Source: DASZIT01 sp963709665
Lineage (GTDB): Bacteria; Actinomycetota; Acidimicrobiia; Acidimicrobiales; RAAP-2
Direction of reading: 5' to 3'
Assembly: GCA_963709665.1 (NCBI GenBank)
Contig: CAVPWU010000002.1
Location: 248,001 to 312,000, forward strand
DNA length: 64,000 bases
The notes below the pieces were generated by a model. The model made no database searches. It was not told the DNA's origin and saw only the letters and a program-made list of their open reading frames with translations. Of the stretch, positions 1 through 9,731 are shown piece after piece (within the stretch, counting starts at the first letter, position 1; each line of letters opens with the position of its first letter). The position numbers and the translations under genes are program-made.

Positions 1-1
1 G

Positions 2-466
2 GCCTGCCGCCGGAACGAGCTGATCGCCGGGGGCGTGCTCCAGGGCTTCCTGTACGACACCATCGCCGGTGCCCGGGCCGGGGTGGCCTCGACCGGCTCG
101 GCGGTGCGGGGCGGGTTCGCCGGCACCCCCGGGGTCGGCTGTCGGGCCCTCACCCTCGCCCCCGGCCCCGAGGGCTACGACCAGGCCGGCGTGCTGGCGG
201 CGGTGGGTGACGGCCTGTTCGTCCAGTCGATGACCGGGGTCCACTCCGGGGTGAACCCGATCAGCGGCGACTTCTCGGTGGGTGCCGAGGGCCTGGTGAT
301 CCGGGACGGGGTGCTGGCGGAGCCGGTGCGGGAGATCACGGTGGCCTCCACCCTCCAGCGCATGCTCCACTCGCTGGTGGCGGTGGGGGCCGATGTCGAG
401 TGGCTCCCCGGCATCGCCGCCGCCCAGACGCTGGCGGTGGGGGACATGCAGGTCAGCGGGGTCTGA
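2..466 (+). CDS. TldD/PmbA family metallopeptidase, C-terminal part
   Basis: The reading frame is open from base 2, so the gene starts before the window; about 154 residues are visible. Family knowledge: TldD/PmbA proteins are metal-dependent peptidases that degrade or mature peptides in the cytoplasm. Seen here: a conserved C-terminal block with a DTIAGARAG segment, an STGSAVRGG segment, GVHSGVNPISGDFSVGAEG and a closing EITVASTLQRML stretch, which match the family's C-terminal half (PmbA-like). The N-terminal HExxxH region lies outside the window. It ends at TGA 464-466, convergent with pilO. Family assignment is sure; TldD versus PmbA subtype is inference. Confidence 0.85.
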   Translation, partial: ACRRNELIAGGVLQGFLYDTIAGARAGVASTGSAVRGGFAGTPGVGCRALTLAPGPEGYDQAGVLAAVGDGLFVQSMTGVHSGVNPISGDFSVGAEGLVIRDGVLAEPVREITVASTLQRMLHSLVAVGADVEWLPGIAAAQTLAVGDMQVSGV

Positions 467-501
467 CCGACCGGGGTCGGTGTGTCCCGTCGACCGACCG
501 G

Positions 502-1276
502 CTACTTGGCGGCGGCTGTCGTGGCGGCGGTGCAGGCGGCCGTGCCGTTGGCAGTGCTGGTGTAGTAGATCGGCCGCGTCAGGGCGAGCTGTACGGGCCG
601 GCGGTCGGCGCGGTCGGCGGTGCCGCCGGTCCAGAGTGACGGGCGTGCTCTCCTGCAGCCGACGTTCGCGGCCCCAGAGGCGTGAGACCGTGGCGGTGGC
701 GCCGGTGCCGGTCGTGGGACCGAAGCACAGCGTAAAGGTCTGAATGACGAAGAGCCGGGGGAAGGAGTCGAGGCCAGCCGACGAAGGCTGACATCTGTTC
801 GTAGTTCCCGGTGATCTGCATGGTGACCGGCACGGGCGTGACACCGGCGGTGGTGGACGCCCCGGTTGCCGCTGCGGGCGGCGTCGGGTGGTGGCCGTGG
901 TCCCCGTGGCTCGTGGAGCCGGTCCAGGAGAAGGCCGGGATGGACGTTCCCGAGGCGAGTGACCAGGGCGGTGAGCTGGTCGTAGAAGGATGGACTGTTC
1001 GGCGGCCAGGTCGGAGGCCGAGGCCACGCTGGGAATCTGGGTCGTGATCTTCTCGAGATCTGCGCAGTGTGCCGAGAGCTGGTGCTTCTCGGTTTGCAAC
1101 GTGGTCAGCTGCGCCTGAAGGGTCGCTTGCTGCGCCTGAAGGGTCGTTTCCTGGGCCTTCAGGCTGTTCAGCTTCGTTCCCTGCGGAGCGATCACCGCCA
1201 CGTAGAGGATGATGGCAATCACGATGGCTCCGACGGCGATCAGAAGTGGGTTCCGGTACTCCTGGACAGTGTTCAT
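502..1276 (-). CDS. pilO: Type IV pilus inner-membrane protein PilO (frameshifted in this sequence)
   Basis: About 258 codons. The start ATG at 1276 overlaps the pilN stop in an ATGA junction, so the two are translationally coupled. The N-terminus has one membrane segment (PLLIAVGAIVIAIILYVAVI) followed by a coiled coil rich in LQAQ heptads, the usual PilO plan. Downstream, in other frames, come TPVPVTMQITGNYEQMSAFV and LDSFPRLFVIQTFTL, the PilO ferredoxin-like domain, and the end TAATTAAAK before TAG at 504-502. At least three frame changes (near 1000, 790 and 620) interrupt the gene; I read them as sequence errors. PilO pairs with PilN in the pilus alignment complex. Confidence 0.78.
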
Positions 1277-1937
1277 TGGAGGCTCGCATCCTTGGCCAGG
1301 CTGGCGAACGCCGTGACCGAGATCGTGGACGGGAAGGAAACGGATCCGTCAGCGTTCGTGACCACCGACGTGGGAACCGGATTGGCGAACATCTTGGTGG
1401 GGTCCCCGGCGATGGCCTGGGTCCATTGAGAAGGCTGGACAGTCCCGGTCCGGGCCCGGTGAGAGTGGTCGCAACCGATCCGATCGCGACCGGAGCTGGC
1501 AACCGGGGCGGGCGAGGCCGTGGTTGAGGGGGTCGTCGTACTGCTCGCCCCCGCGGCAGTGGTCGTCGTACCAACGAATGTCTGCACCTTGATGTTCGCC
1601 GGCGTGATGTCAATCAAATTGCCCAGTGCCGTGGGCCAGTCGACGGATGCATTGAGCACGGAGGCCCGCCGGGCCTGGCCATGTTTGTAAGGCATTGTTC
1701 GCTGCTACCACCAGGTCGTACTTTGGGGATCTCAGCATTGAGGGCGGTGATGCTGGTCTGTAGAGCGTTCACGTTGTTCTGTGCACTTCTCACCTGGAAG
1801 TACCTCCAGATCCCGAATCCACCGAGCAGGACGATCAGTGCCACGGCCCCGATCAGCGTGCGCTCCTGGAGCTTCTTCAGCTTGGCCCGTTTGATCGCTT
1901 CCGGCGGCAGGAGGTTGAACTTCTTGGCGTCCTTGTT
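1273..1937 (-). CDS. pilN: Type IV pilus protein PilN (frameshifted; continuous with PilM)
   Basis: The PilN signature FNLLPPE is followed by a basic stretch and one membrane segment (TLIGAVALIVLLGGFGIW), then a coiled coil (VNALQTSITALNAEI). The rest is recovered only by changing frame: KYDLVVAANNAL near 1715, then RRASVLNASVDWP near 1650, and the C-terminal VVTNADGSVSFPSTISVTAF, a typical PilN ending. The frame changes look like single-base errors, one in a CCCCAAAG run. The start is uncertain because the frame runs without a stop from the end of PilM; the boundary given is the residue before NKDAKKFNLLPPE. The protein would bridge cytoplasmic PilM and periplasmic PilO. Confidence 0.75.
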
Positions 1938-2975
1938 GGACTCGGGGAGGGCCAGGCCGATGGGCGTCGATAGCACGGCGCCGACCTGACTCATCTGCTC
2001 TTGGGTCATCTCCACCTTGGAGACGTCGAGGCGGGCCAGCGGGGACGCCGGCTGTACGGGCAGGCGGATCTGCGCCTCGAGGAGGGGGATCAGAGCCGTA
2101 GAGGTAGGAGCCACCACCGGTCACCAGAACCCTTGGGACACGGGAGGCGACCGGGCAGGGAGGCGAAGTACTGGATGGAGTTGCGGATCTCCCCGGCCAA
2201 CTCGTTGAGGCTCGGCTGAGCGGCACGCTCGGCCGACTGGACCTGGGGGGTTGGCTCACCGATCCGGCGCTTGAGCGCTTCGGCGTCGGCTAGCGGCAGG
2301 TCGAGACCGGCGGCGATGGCCGCGGTGGTGGCATTGCCACCGGAACCGATGGTTCGGACGAACTGGGGCCGACCCTGCTGGTGGATGACCACCACGGTGA
2401 GGCCGGCGCCGATCGAGACGATGGCCTCGGGCTGGTCGTTGGCCGAACCGTCGGAGAGGGCCCGCACCAGGGCGGAGGAGACGAGGTCGACGCCTACAAC
2501 GGTGAGCCCGGCATCCTGGACGACGGCGATGACACCGTCGACCAGCTCGACGTGCGCGGCGGCGACCAGTACCCGGCGCATCTTGTCACCCTCCGGCGGA
2601 GGTGTAGTCGGTGAGAATCTGTGAGGAGAGGACCGTCTGGTCAGGTGGGAAGGGGATGACCTCTTCCGACTGGAAGCGGACGGCGCTGTCCACCTCGGAG
2701 TCGGGCACGTAGGGGAGGTCGATCTCACGGGTGATCGCCCGCAGGCCGGCGACACCGACCACCACTGAATTGCTGGAGAACTGCCCGTTCTTCCAGAGCC
2801 GGGTGATCGCCTCGGTGACGGCGGTCCGGTCATGGATCTCGCCGTCGACGACCGAGCCCGGAGGCAGCCCGACCTGGCCGTAGGTGAGGAGGGTGTTCCG
2901 CGATGAACTGATGTCCAATTCGGCGGCGCGGACCGCGCTGGTGCCGATATCGAGACCGACGATCACCTGGGCCAT
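1938..2975 (-). CDS. pilM: Type IV pilus actin-like ATPase PilM (frameshifted)
   Basis: The start ATG at 2975 has a GGGGAG ribosome site 7-8 nt upstream and encodes MAQVIVGLDIGTSAVRAAEL, the actin/FtsA-like phosphate-1 motif of PilM. Further blocks are VVVGVAGLRAITREIDLPYV, then (after a +1 base near 2590, TSAEGDK in the repaired frame) RRVLVAAAHVELVDGVI, the second ATPase-type motif SIGAGLTVVVIHQQGRPQFV, and RVLVTGGGS near 2130, then LARLDVSKVEMTQEQMSQVG. Three frames are needed to read it through. PilM is a cytoplasmic protein that binds the N-terminal tail of PilN. Here no stop codon separates it from PilN. Confidence 0.8.
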
Positions 2976-3328
2976 GCAAACGCTCCCCTCACAGAACGCC
3001 GATGTGCGTCCTGACTCGCAGTCCTCATGGGCCTACCCCCCCGTGCTCCGGCCCCTGGGGGTCGAAGCCGCATCACCATAGCTGTTGGCATTCCGGGATA
3101 GTTGTCTTTCATTGATCTTTCTGAAGCGGGAAGATCATCCCGGTTGGGGTGGTCCTGAAGCTTGATCTGCCGATTCTCTATCGGGTGGTTGGCTGTCGAT
3201 CTTTAGTCGTCAGACTGTCCGGCTAGTCGGAATCGGCCACCGCGCGCGGGCAGCGATCCACCTGCCAGGGAGGTAGGTGTCCCGGGATCTCGGAGGTCCC
3301 GGCGACGGTACTGGCGGCGTAGCGTCGG
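2976..3328. other. Intergenic region upstream of pilM
   Basis: 353 bp without a convincing gene between pilT1 and pilM, both on the minus strand. It has lower GC than its neighbours between about 3080 and 3240 and should carry the pilM promoter, but I cannot fix a -10/-35 pair. It contains a GATCTT/AAGATC inverted repeat (3114-3136) and the hairpin at 3282-3302 just after the pilT1 stop. Confidence 0.5.
3282..3302 (-). terminator. Hairpin downstream of pilT1
   Basis: A 9-bp stem (CCGGGATCT with GGTCCCGG side, one G-T wobble) with a 3-nt CGG loop lies 27 bp after the pilT1 stop. There is no U-tract, so intrinsic termination is plausible but unproven. Confidence 0.4.
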
Positions 3329-4444
3329 TCAGGCGAACTGCGTTGAGGCGAACTGCCCCGTCTGGATGACGCCCCGACGCTCGAGCATGACCTTCAGGTC
3401 GTGCGGGTTGGTTGCCGCACCCATCGCCTCCTGGAGGTCGATCGTGCCGGCCCCGAGCAGGTCCGCCAAGGACTGGTCGAACGTCTTCATCCCGTAGTAC
3501 TCGCCGTCGGCGACAATGCCCTCGATGTCGGAGGTCAGCAGCGGATCGAGGATGGCCTGCTGGATGCGTCCGTTGATGACCAGGAGCTCGAGCACCGGGA
3601 CCCGCCCCTTTCCGTCGGCCGTCGGAATGAGCCGCTGGCAGATGATCCCCTTGAGCGAGCCGGCGATGCTGGCCCGGGTCTGGCCCTGCTGATGGGGAGG
3701 GAAGAAGTCGACGATGCGGTTGATCGTCTCCGTGGCGTTGATGGTGTGGAGCGTCGAGAGGACGAGGTGGCCGGTTTCGGCCGCCGTCAGGGCGGCGGAT
3801 ACGGTCTCGAGATCGCGCATCTCTCCCACCAGGATGACATCAGGGTCCTGCCGGAGGACGACCCGCATGGCACTTCCGAAGCTGTCGGTGTCGAACCCGA
3901 CCTCACGCTGGTCGATGGCGGCGAGGTCGTCACGGTGGAGGTACTCGACGGGGTCCTCGATGGTGACGACGTGGCAGGCCCGGGTGTGGTTGATGTGATC
4001 GACCATGGCCGCCAGGGTGGTGGTCTTGCCGGAGCCGGTGGGACCGGTCACCAGGACCAGGCCACGTTGCTCCTCCGCCAGTCGGATGATGGTGTCAGGG
4101 AGTCCGAGTTCGGTGACGGTGGCGGCGCTGGTGCGCACCAACCGCATCGCCAAGGCGACAGATGAACGCTGATAGAACGCATTGACGCGGAACCGGCCAG
4201 TGCCCGGAACGCTGTAGGCGAAGTCGACCTCGTGGTGCTTCCGGAAGGTCTCGAGGACTGACGGAGGCATGATCGACTCCGCCAGCTGGGCGGTCTCCTC
4301 TGCCGTGAAACGCGGCTCGTCGGGCAGCAGCCGGAGTGAGCCGGCCAACCGGATTCGAGGGGGCGCACCTGCCTTGACGTGCAGGTCCGAGCCGTCGAGT
4401 TCCGCGAGAAGAATAAGCAGTCGATCGAGATCTCCGCTGTCCAT
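3329..4444 (-). CDS. pilT: Type IV pilus retraction ATPase PilT (PilT1)
   Basis: Intact 371-residue ATPase of normal PilT length. Motifs: Walker A GPTGSGKTTT at about 134-143, the Asp box TIEDPVEYLHRDD near 161-173, Walker B VILVGEMRD near 203-211, and the His box HLVLSTLHT near 226-234. The GSDLHVKAG motif near residue 18 starts the PAS-like N-terminal domain. PilT powers pilus depolymerisation and twitching at the inner membrane. The start ATG lies 6 nt after a TACACT box (4456-4451), suggesting a leaderless transcript. A second, N-terminally extended paralogue lies at 13,499. The C-terminus lacks a clear AIRNLIRE motif (it reads NGRIQQAILD), so a PilU-like role is possible. Confidence 0.92.
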   Translation of the reverse strand: MDSGDLDRLLILLAELDGSDLHVKAGAPPRIRLAGSLRLLPDEPRFTAEETAQLAESIMPPSVLETFRKHHEVDFAYSVPGTGRFRVNAFYQRSSVALAMRLVRTSAATVTELGLPDTIIRLAEEQRGLVLVTGPTGSGKTTTLAAMVDHINHTRACHVVTIEDPVEYLHRDDLAAIDQREVGFDTDSFGSAMRVVLRQDPDVILVGEMRDLETVSAALTAAETGHLVLSTLHTINATETINRIVDFFPPHQQGQTRASIAGSLKGIICQRLIPTADGKGRVPVLELLVINGRIQQAILDPLLTSDIEGIVADGEYYGMKTFDQSLADLLGAGTIDLQEAMGAATNPHDLKVMLERRGVIQTGQFASTQFA

Positions 4445-4450
4445 CCTGTG

Positions 4451-4456
4451 AGTGTA
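4451..4456 (-). promoter_or_regulatory. -10 box TACACT of leaderless pilT1
   Basis: TACACT on the minus strand, 6 nt before the pilT1 ATG. The expected transcription start coincides with the start codon. No -35 is evident. Confidence 0.55.
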
Positions 4457-4583
4457 CGACCACTTGGGGTGAAAATGCGAACGAAATTTTCGCGAACTTT
4501 CGATGGAAGGTACTGACGATCGGATCGCCTACGGCGTTTCGAGCAGGCGCTACCGCGCTCCGCTAGGAATCAGCCGCGATCCG

Positions 4584-4952
4584 TCACGATCCTTTGGTCG
4601 AGTCGGAGGTTGCCACCTTCGACGTCGATGACGAGTCGCCCCCCGAAGACGTGTCGGCCGACTTCGAGGTCGAATCCGGGGACCCGCCCCTTGAATCAGA
4701 GTCGCCTGCTAACGACCCTTTCGAATCGGAGCCGGGCGATGCGGCGCTCGACCCCTTGGACTTTGGGGAGCCCTCGGAGCGGCTGTCGTTCTTGTAGAAG
4801 CCACTCCCCTTGAAGACGATCCCGACATTGCCGAAGACCTTCCGCACCGGATTGCCGCAGGTCGGGCACTCGGTCAGCGGGTCGCTATGGATGGATTGGA
4901 CGTAGTCGAACGTCTTGTCGCAGTGCTCACACCGGTACTCGTAGGTTGGCAC
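4584..4952 (-). CDS. FmdB-family zinc-ribbon regulatory protein
   Basis: A GTG start at 4952 gives VPTYEYRCEHC, the hallmark N-terminus of FmdB/putative regulatory zinc ribbons; an AAAGGAC ribosome site sits about 10 nt upstream. An upstream ATG at 5024 exists but would add 24 residues unlike the family. The zinc knuckle is CEHC at 9-12 and CPTC about 22 residues later, followed by GNVGIVFKGSGFYKND, also typical. The last 70 residues are a Ser/Gly/Asp/Lys low-complexity tail. Function in this family is poorly defined; regulation of amide use was proposed for FmdB. 122 residues. Confidence 0.85.
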   Translation of the reverse strand: MPTYEYRCEHCDKTFDYVQSIHSDPLTECPTCGNPVRKVFGNVGIVFKGSGFYKNDSRSEGSPKSKGSSAASPGSDSKGSLAGDSDSRGGSPDSTSKSADTSSGGDSSSTSKVATSDSTKGS

Positions 4953-5040
4953 GCTCGACAGGTCCTTTCGCTGGTCTTCGATTTGATTTGGCAGTCTACC
5001 GCAGGGAGTGCCAATCCTGACCACACGGGCTCCCGCCCCC

Positions 5041-5046
5041 TACACT
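5041..5046 (+). promoter_or_regulatory. -10 box TACACT of leaderless moaC
   Basis: TACACT lies 7 nt before the GTG start of moaC; no ribosome site is present, consistent with a leaderless mRNA. Confidence 0.55.
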
Positions 5047-5053
5047 GTCGCTC

Positions 5054-5535
5054 GTGACCGATAGGAGCCTCAGTCATCTCGACCCATTGGGCGGAGCCCG
5101 GATGGTGGACGTATCGCCGAAGGAGCCGACCCATCGACGGGCCCTGGCGAAATGCCGGGTGGAGATGAGGCCCGAGACCACCGCCAAGGTGGCCACCAAC
5201 GCCATCACCAAGGGGGATGTGCTGGCCGCCGCCCGGGTGGCGGGCATACAGGCAGCCAAGCGCACCGCCGATCTGGTGCCCGATGTGCCATCCGCTGCTC
5301 GTGGGAGCCGTGCACGTCGACTTCACCATCGGTGACGACTACGTGGAGGTCGAGGCCAAGGTGGAGACCGTGGATCGCACCGGGGTGGAGATGGAGGCGA
5401 TGACGGCCTGCGCCATCGCCGCACTCACGGTCTACGACATGTGCAAGACCGACGGACCGCACCATGTCCATAGGACAGCTGATGTTATGGGAGAAGACCG
5501 GGGGAAGCTCCGGGATGTGGAAGCGCGACGCCTAG
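5054..5535 (+). CDS. moaC: Cyclic pyranopterin monophosphate synthase MoaC (frameshifted)
   Basis: Molybdenum cofactor synthesis enzyme that converts the cyclised GTP intermediate into cyclic pyranopterin monophosphate. Seen in order: SLSHLDPLGGARMVDVSPKE, KGDVLAAARVAGIQAAKRT, then MCHPLLVGAVHVDF, RTGVEMEAMTACAIAALTVY, and LMLWEKTGGSSGMWKRDA before TAG 5533-5535, all diagnostic. Two frame changes are needed: one extra C in the CCC at 5279-5281 (restoring LVPMCHPL), and one at about 5454-5465. Both look like sequence errors. The expected length, about 160 residues, is normal. No other moa gene lies in the window. Confidence 0.88.
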
Positions 5536-5565
5536 CAGTTCCCGCCGCAGGCCGCCGCAGGGCGG

Positions 5566-6829
5566 CTAGCGGCGGAAGCGTGAGCGCTTGGGGCTAGCGG
5601 TGAAGAAGTCCGGCGTGATCGGTGCATCAGGAGCCGGTCCCGCCTCGCCATCCTCGTCCTCGGCCTCGGCTGATGACCCCTCGCCTGCGGGCTGATCCTT
5701 GGTGGTGCCCTCGGGCGTGGCATCAAGAACTTCGTTCACCATGGCAGCCGCGGATGCGAACGTGGAAGCCGGCGCCGGTGCCGGCTCCGGCTCGGTGGGC
5801 GGCGGGGGCGGCGGGGGCGGCGGGGGCGGCGGGGGCGGACGGGGGCGGCGGGGGCGGCGGGGCGACGGTTGGCGATGCAGCTACCGGCGGAGGCGGCGGC
5901 GTAGCGTTCGGGGGGACCGCCTGGAACGATGGTGGAGGAGGCGGAGGCGTGGCCAAGGCTGGTGATACCGGAGACGGTGCCGGGGCGGCGGGCGGTCGGA
6001 GCTGCTTGGGGGCGGAGGTGGAGCTGCCGCTACCGTCGTCGGAACCGGTGGGCCACCCTGGCCGGTCCGCGTGAACTCGCTGCCCAAGAGCTCATCAAGG
6101 CCCGACTTTGCAGGGGGTGCGGTTGATGGTCTCACGGAGGACGCCGGTGTCGCCTCGGTGTGATCAACCGATGGCGTCGTGGCGGCCACAGGGTCACGAT
6201 CGGGAAGAAGCTGGGGGACATAGAACAGGGGTTCCGGCACGTTGGCGGCGCCCGCCAGAACCGGACCTGCGGGAGGAGCCACCACCGGAGCTGCGGGCGG
6301 TGTTACAACCGGAGCCGGAGTGCTGGTCGGCGCAGCAGGCGCCACCGGGGCGGCGGCTCGGGCCGGGCTCGGCGATCCGAATCCGTCGATCAGTGAGTCC
6401 AGTGGATTTGCTGCCGGTGGAGGGGTGGCAACGGGGGTGAATCCGGCCGGCGGCGGTGGCGGAGCAGTCGGCGAGGGTCCGGCAGCCTGAAATCCGGCCG
6501 GCGGCGGCGGGGGAGCCGAAGGTGCCGGGGCCTGGGCACTGGTCGCCGTGGGCGCGGAAGACGGGGTCTTCGGAGGCCGGAGATTGACCGGCCGACGGCG
6601 GCGGTGGTGGGGCGGCGGCACTGGGCTCGAAACCGGGCGGCCGTGCCGTCGGCCTGTGATTGGGTGCATCGAGCGCCTTGATCAGGGCCGCCAGGTGCTC
6701 GATGGTCCGGGCCAGTTCGTTCTGTGATTGTTGCACTGCCGCCAGCTGCGCCTGGAGCTGCTGCGGAGACAGAGGGGCACCGGGGTTGGCCGATCGATCA
6801 CCAGGTACCGTGGGTCCTCCGACTGTCAT
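5566..6829 (-). CDS. Proline/alanine-rich protein of unknown function (frameshifted)
   Basis: I do not recognise this protein. The N-terminus (MTVGGPTVPGDRS) leads into a short amphipathic coiled coil (QLQAQLAAVQQSQNELARTI). Then comes a long Pro/Ala-rich middle with APPPPPAGF units and a poly-Pro segment encoded by a G/C-rich microsatellite at 5798-5868. An island reading VPEPLFYVPQLLPDRDP and SGLDELLGSEF interrupts it. The acidic/basic C-terminus ends SPKRSRFRR before TAG at 5568. Frames change near 6560, 5990 and 5780, so the exact product is unsure (about 420 codons). Start ATG 6829; ATG 6838 is an alternative. Position among pilus genes makes a pilus-related role possible but unproven. 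Confidence 0.55.
5798..5868. repeat. G-rich microsatellite
   Basis: Imperfect tandem copies of a GGCGGGGGC-type unit encode the Pro/Ala-rich segment of the protein on the minus strand. Slippage or sequencing error is likely here and may explain the nearby frame changes. Confidence 0.8.
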
Positions 6830-6987
6830 GACCTTCATCCCCCGTCGCGTATGCCACCGGAGCGAATTCGCCCTCAAGTGTCGATGCTGCCCCTGACTGG
6901 ACGAGTCAGACTATCTGAGCGACGGCGCCGAATACAGCCCTCCTTGCAAAATTGCGGGAACTTGGCGGAGGAGTTGAGCGGCGCCTC

Positions 6988-7281
6988 TCAGCTGAGGGCG
7001 ACAGCACGGAGTTCGTTGATCGACAACTCGGAGGTCGCCTCACCGCCACACTGAGCGCAGTGCTCCACGTGCCGCCAACTGCGTAGGAGCCGGGTACCTT
7101 CCGGGTTCAACATGACCACGAAGGACTCCGAATTGGGGTCGATCTCAAGGCCGTAGCACTCCCTCCACGCGGTGGTCGCCAACGCCGAGGCGTCCGCCGC
7201 CTTCAGGATCCGCTTGAATCGCGAGTGCTCCAGGTCCACCACCCAGGTGCTGTGGCACGACTCAATGACTAAGGGGGCCAT
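6988..7281 (-). CDS. Small hypothetical protein
   Basis: 97 residues from ATG 7281 (MAPLVIESCHSTWVVDLEHS). It has CHSTW near the start, a KRILKAADASALATTAWR helix-like segment and a CAQCGG motif near the end, but only one CxxC, so a zinc ribbon cannot be claimed. No domain recognised. The VWDL-like and WRHVEHC segments look like a folded small protein rather than random reading frame. No good ribosome site. It lies 3' of the sensor kinase on the same strand, with a 121-bp gap. Confidence 0.55.
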   Translation of the reverse strand: MAPLVIESCHSTWVVDLEHSRFKRILKAADASALATTAWRECYGLEIDPNSESFVVMLNPEGTRLLRSWRHVEHCAQCGGEATSELSINELRAVALS

Positions 7282-7402
7282 GGCAGGATTGTGCCACCGG
7301 CGGATGACCCTGAAACTGCGTAAGCATTGCGGTCCGATGACAGTTCGAGTGCTCCGCGCCACAGGACAACCACGTCCCGGTGGCAATGAGCAGGTGGCGC
7401 CG

Positions 7403-8995
7403 TCATCCCAGGCCGGAGGTTGCACTCGGCACCCAGACATCGACGGTGGTGCCCGCCTGCTCGCCCGAGTGGATGGCGAAGGTGCCTCCGATGAGCCGGG
7501 TCCGTTCCGCCATGCCCGGGAAGTCCCAGCGACCCCTTGGCCATCCCGTCGGCGGCCACCACCGCGGGCAGCCCCACCCCGTCGTCCCGGACCAGGAGGC
7601 GGAGGCCCTTGGTGCCGAACTCGAGCCCGACATCGACCCGGTGGGCCCGAGCGTGGTGCTCAACATTGGAGAGCGCCTCCTGGCAGACCCGGAAGAGCGC
7701 CAGCTCGACGGCAGGGGCGAGCCGTCGCTCCGTCGCCGATCACGCCGATGGACGTCTCGAAGGGGTTGCGCTTCCCGGCGTCCGCTACGCATCTGCCGGA
7801 TCGAGGTGACCAGTCCCAGGTCGTCGAGGATCGAGGGACGGAGCCCCTTGGCGATCCCCCGGAGCTCGGCCACCGTCCCCTCGACGGTGATCCGGAGGTC
7901 CGACAGCGCCAAGGGCTGTTCGTGGGGTGCGTCGGTCGGGGATTCGACGGAGTCGATCTGTCGGCACAGGTGGACCAGGGTCTGCACCGGCCCGTCGTGG
8001 AGCTCCTGGGCCAGATGTCGACGCTCCTCCTCCTGTCCCATCATCACCATCGTGGCGTAGGCCTCCATCCGATCGTGGCGCCGGGTCTCGACGGTGACGT
8101 CCTCGAAGACCACCTGCATGCCGTAGATCCCCCCGGCGACCTCGAGCGTGGTGCCGGTGGGGCGGAACAGCGTCCGTTCGCCGTCGACCTCGATCGCCAC
8201 CGGCTCGACCCGACTGTCGGAGGTCGAGGCGGGAGCGCCCGGATCATCGGACCGGGCGGACGGAGACCAGGTGGGTCAGCACCAGGCTGGCGGCGTCCGG
8301 CCCGATCACGTCGACGAGCCGGGGTCGGCTCCTGGCCGGCCTCCGATCCCGTGATGCCGCCGGGGGAGGAGCGGGGGAACACCCGATGGGCGGAGGCGTT
8401 GGCCTCCACCACCCGTCCCTCGCCGTCGGTGATGAGGATGGGCGACCGGTTGGAGTCGAACAGGTTGCGATAGAGCATTTCGGCCCGGAGGTGGGCCTGC
8501 TCGGCGGATTCCGCCACCCGCCGGGCGGATCGCTCCGCCGAGACCCGCTGCCCGACGAGGACGGCGATGACGTTGAGCACCGCCAGCTGCATGACCTCGG
8601 CCCAGGCCCCGACGTTGTTGTGGTCGTCCAGGTAGAGGACCAGCCGGGGGATACAGAGCACGGTGACCCAGAGCGAGGTGACCAGGGCGCCGGCCAGCCC
8701 GAAGTTGAGGGCCGCATAGACCACGGGGATCAGGAAGAGGACGATCGTGGTGAACTCGATGGCCGGCGAGGACAGGTCGAGGTGGAAGGAGACACTGGCG
8801 GCCACCCGGATCAGCGCCAGGGCCAGGACGACGAGCTGGAGGATCCAGAACCTCGAGTCCGTCCACGTCGACTCCGGAGTCCGGCCCGCCGATGCCGGGT
8901 CGAAAGGCCCGTCGAGGGGAGGGCCGGTCGGGCGGTTCCCCGATTCGACGGGTCGGGACGAGTCCGGGCTCCATCGTGGACGGCCGGTCGGTCAC
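7403..8995 (-). CDS. Sensor histidine kinase, NarL/DesK type (frameshifted)
   Basis: Starts at GTG 8995, overlapping the response-regulator stop as GTGA. Order of parts: a basic N-terminus, then several membrane segments (FWILQLVVLALALIRVAASV, TIVLFLIPVVYAALNFGLAG), a PAS-like sensor segment (LFDSNRSPILITDGEGRVVE), a second PAS-like part (MQVVFEDVTVETRRHDRM), the HisKA_3 phosphoacceptor EEERRHLAQELHDGPVQTL with His near base 7998, and an ATPase C-terminus ending GLPGMAERTRLIGGTFAIHS. At least four frame changes (near 8925, 8270, 7780 and 7540) break it; the recognisable order argues for sequence errors. Signal unknown; its partner is the adjacent LuxR-type regulator. Confidence 0.8.
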
Positions 8996-9713
8996 CGCCG
9001 GGCGTCCCCGAGGGCGGACTGGTTGGGGAGGAGTAGGCCGTTGGTCATGGCGACATGGACCAGCTCGGTCCGGGAGGTGGCCCCTAGCTTCTCGAAGAGG
9101 TGGTTGAGGTGGCCCTCGACGGTCCGGGGGCTGATTCCCAGCCGCTGACCGATCGCCTTGTTGGCCAGACCCTGGGTGACCAGCCGGAGGACGTCGCGTT
9201 CCCGAGCGGTCAACGGTGAGGTCGTGAGTCGGCCATCTCCGGCGGCCGGCCCCCCACCAGCCGGGCCGACACCGAGCGGTCGAGGACGGTCCTTCCGCCG
9301 CACGCCTCGGTGATGGCGTCCACCAGCTCGTGGCTGGGGGTCGTCTTCAGGAGGTATCCGGAGACACCGGCGGCCAGCGCCGCCCGGACGTAGTCCTCAT
9401 CGTCGTAGGCGCTCAGGATGATGACCGTCATGTCGGGGTGGGTCGCGACGATCCGCCGGGCCAACTCGATCCCGTTCATGGTGGGGAGGCGAATGTCGAC
9501 CAGGACCACGTCGGGGACCAATTGGTCGATCTCGGTGAGCGCCCCTCGCCGTCCTCGGCCTCGCCCACCACCGTGAAGGCGGGCGCGTCCTCGAGGATCC
9601 GCCGGGTCCCGGCCCGGAGGAGCTCGTGGTCGTCGACAACCACGACCCGCCAGACTCCGCCGGATCGCCACCGCCTCGGTGCCGTCCGACCCGGGCAGCT
9701 CCGAGGTGGTCAT
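8992..9713 (-). CDS. NarL/FixJ-family response regulator (frameshifted)
   Basis: The receiver domain is recovered by joining frames: VVVVDDHELLRAGTRRIL, then VPDVVLVDIRLPTMNGIELA with the phosphoacceptor Asp in LVDIRLP, and VSGYLLKT with the conserved Lys. The C-terminus is a LuxR-type helix-turn-helix: LTARERDVLRLVTQGLANKA and ISPRTVEGHLNHLFEKL. Frame changes lie near 9640, 9543 and 9235. Start: ATG 9713 (MTTSELPGSDG). It overlaps the kinase gene by GTGA, giving a coupled two-component operon between the pilus genes and the prepilin peptidase, so pilus control is a reasonable guess only. Confidence 0.85.
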
Positions 9714-9731
9714 GCCCCCATCGTAGGTGGG

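Noticed and set aside
502..5535. Calling pilM, pilN, pilO and moaC pseudogenes
   Set aside because: All motif blocks are present in order and each break is fixed by one base, often in a homopolymer, so error is the simpler explanation.
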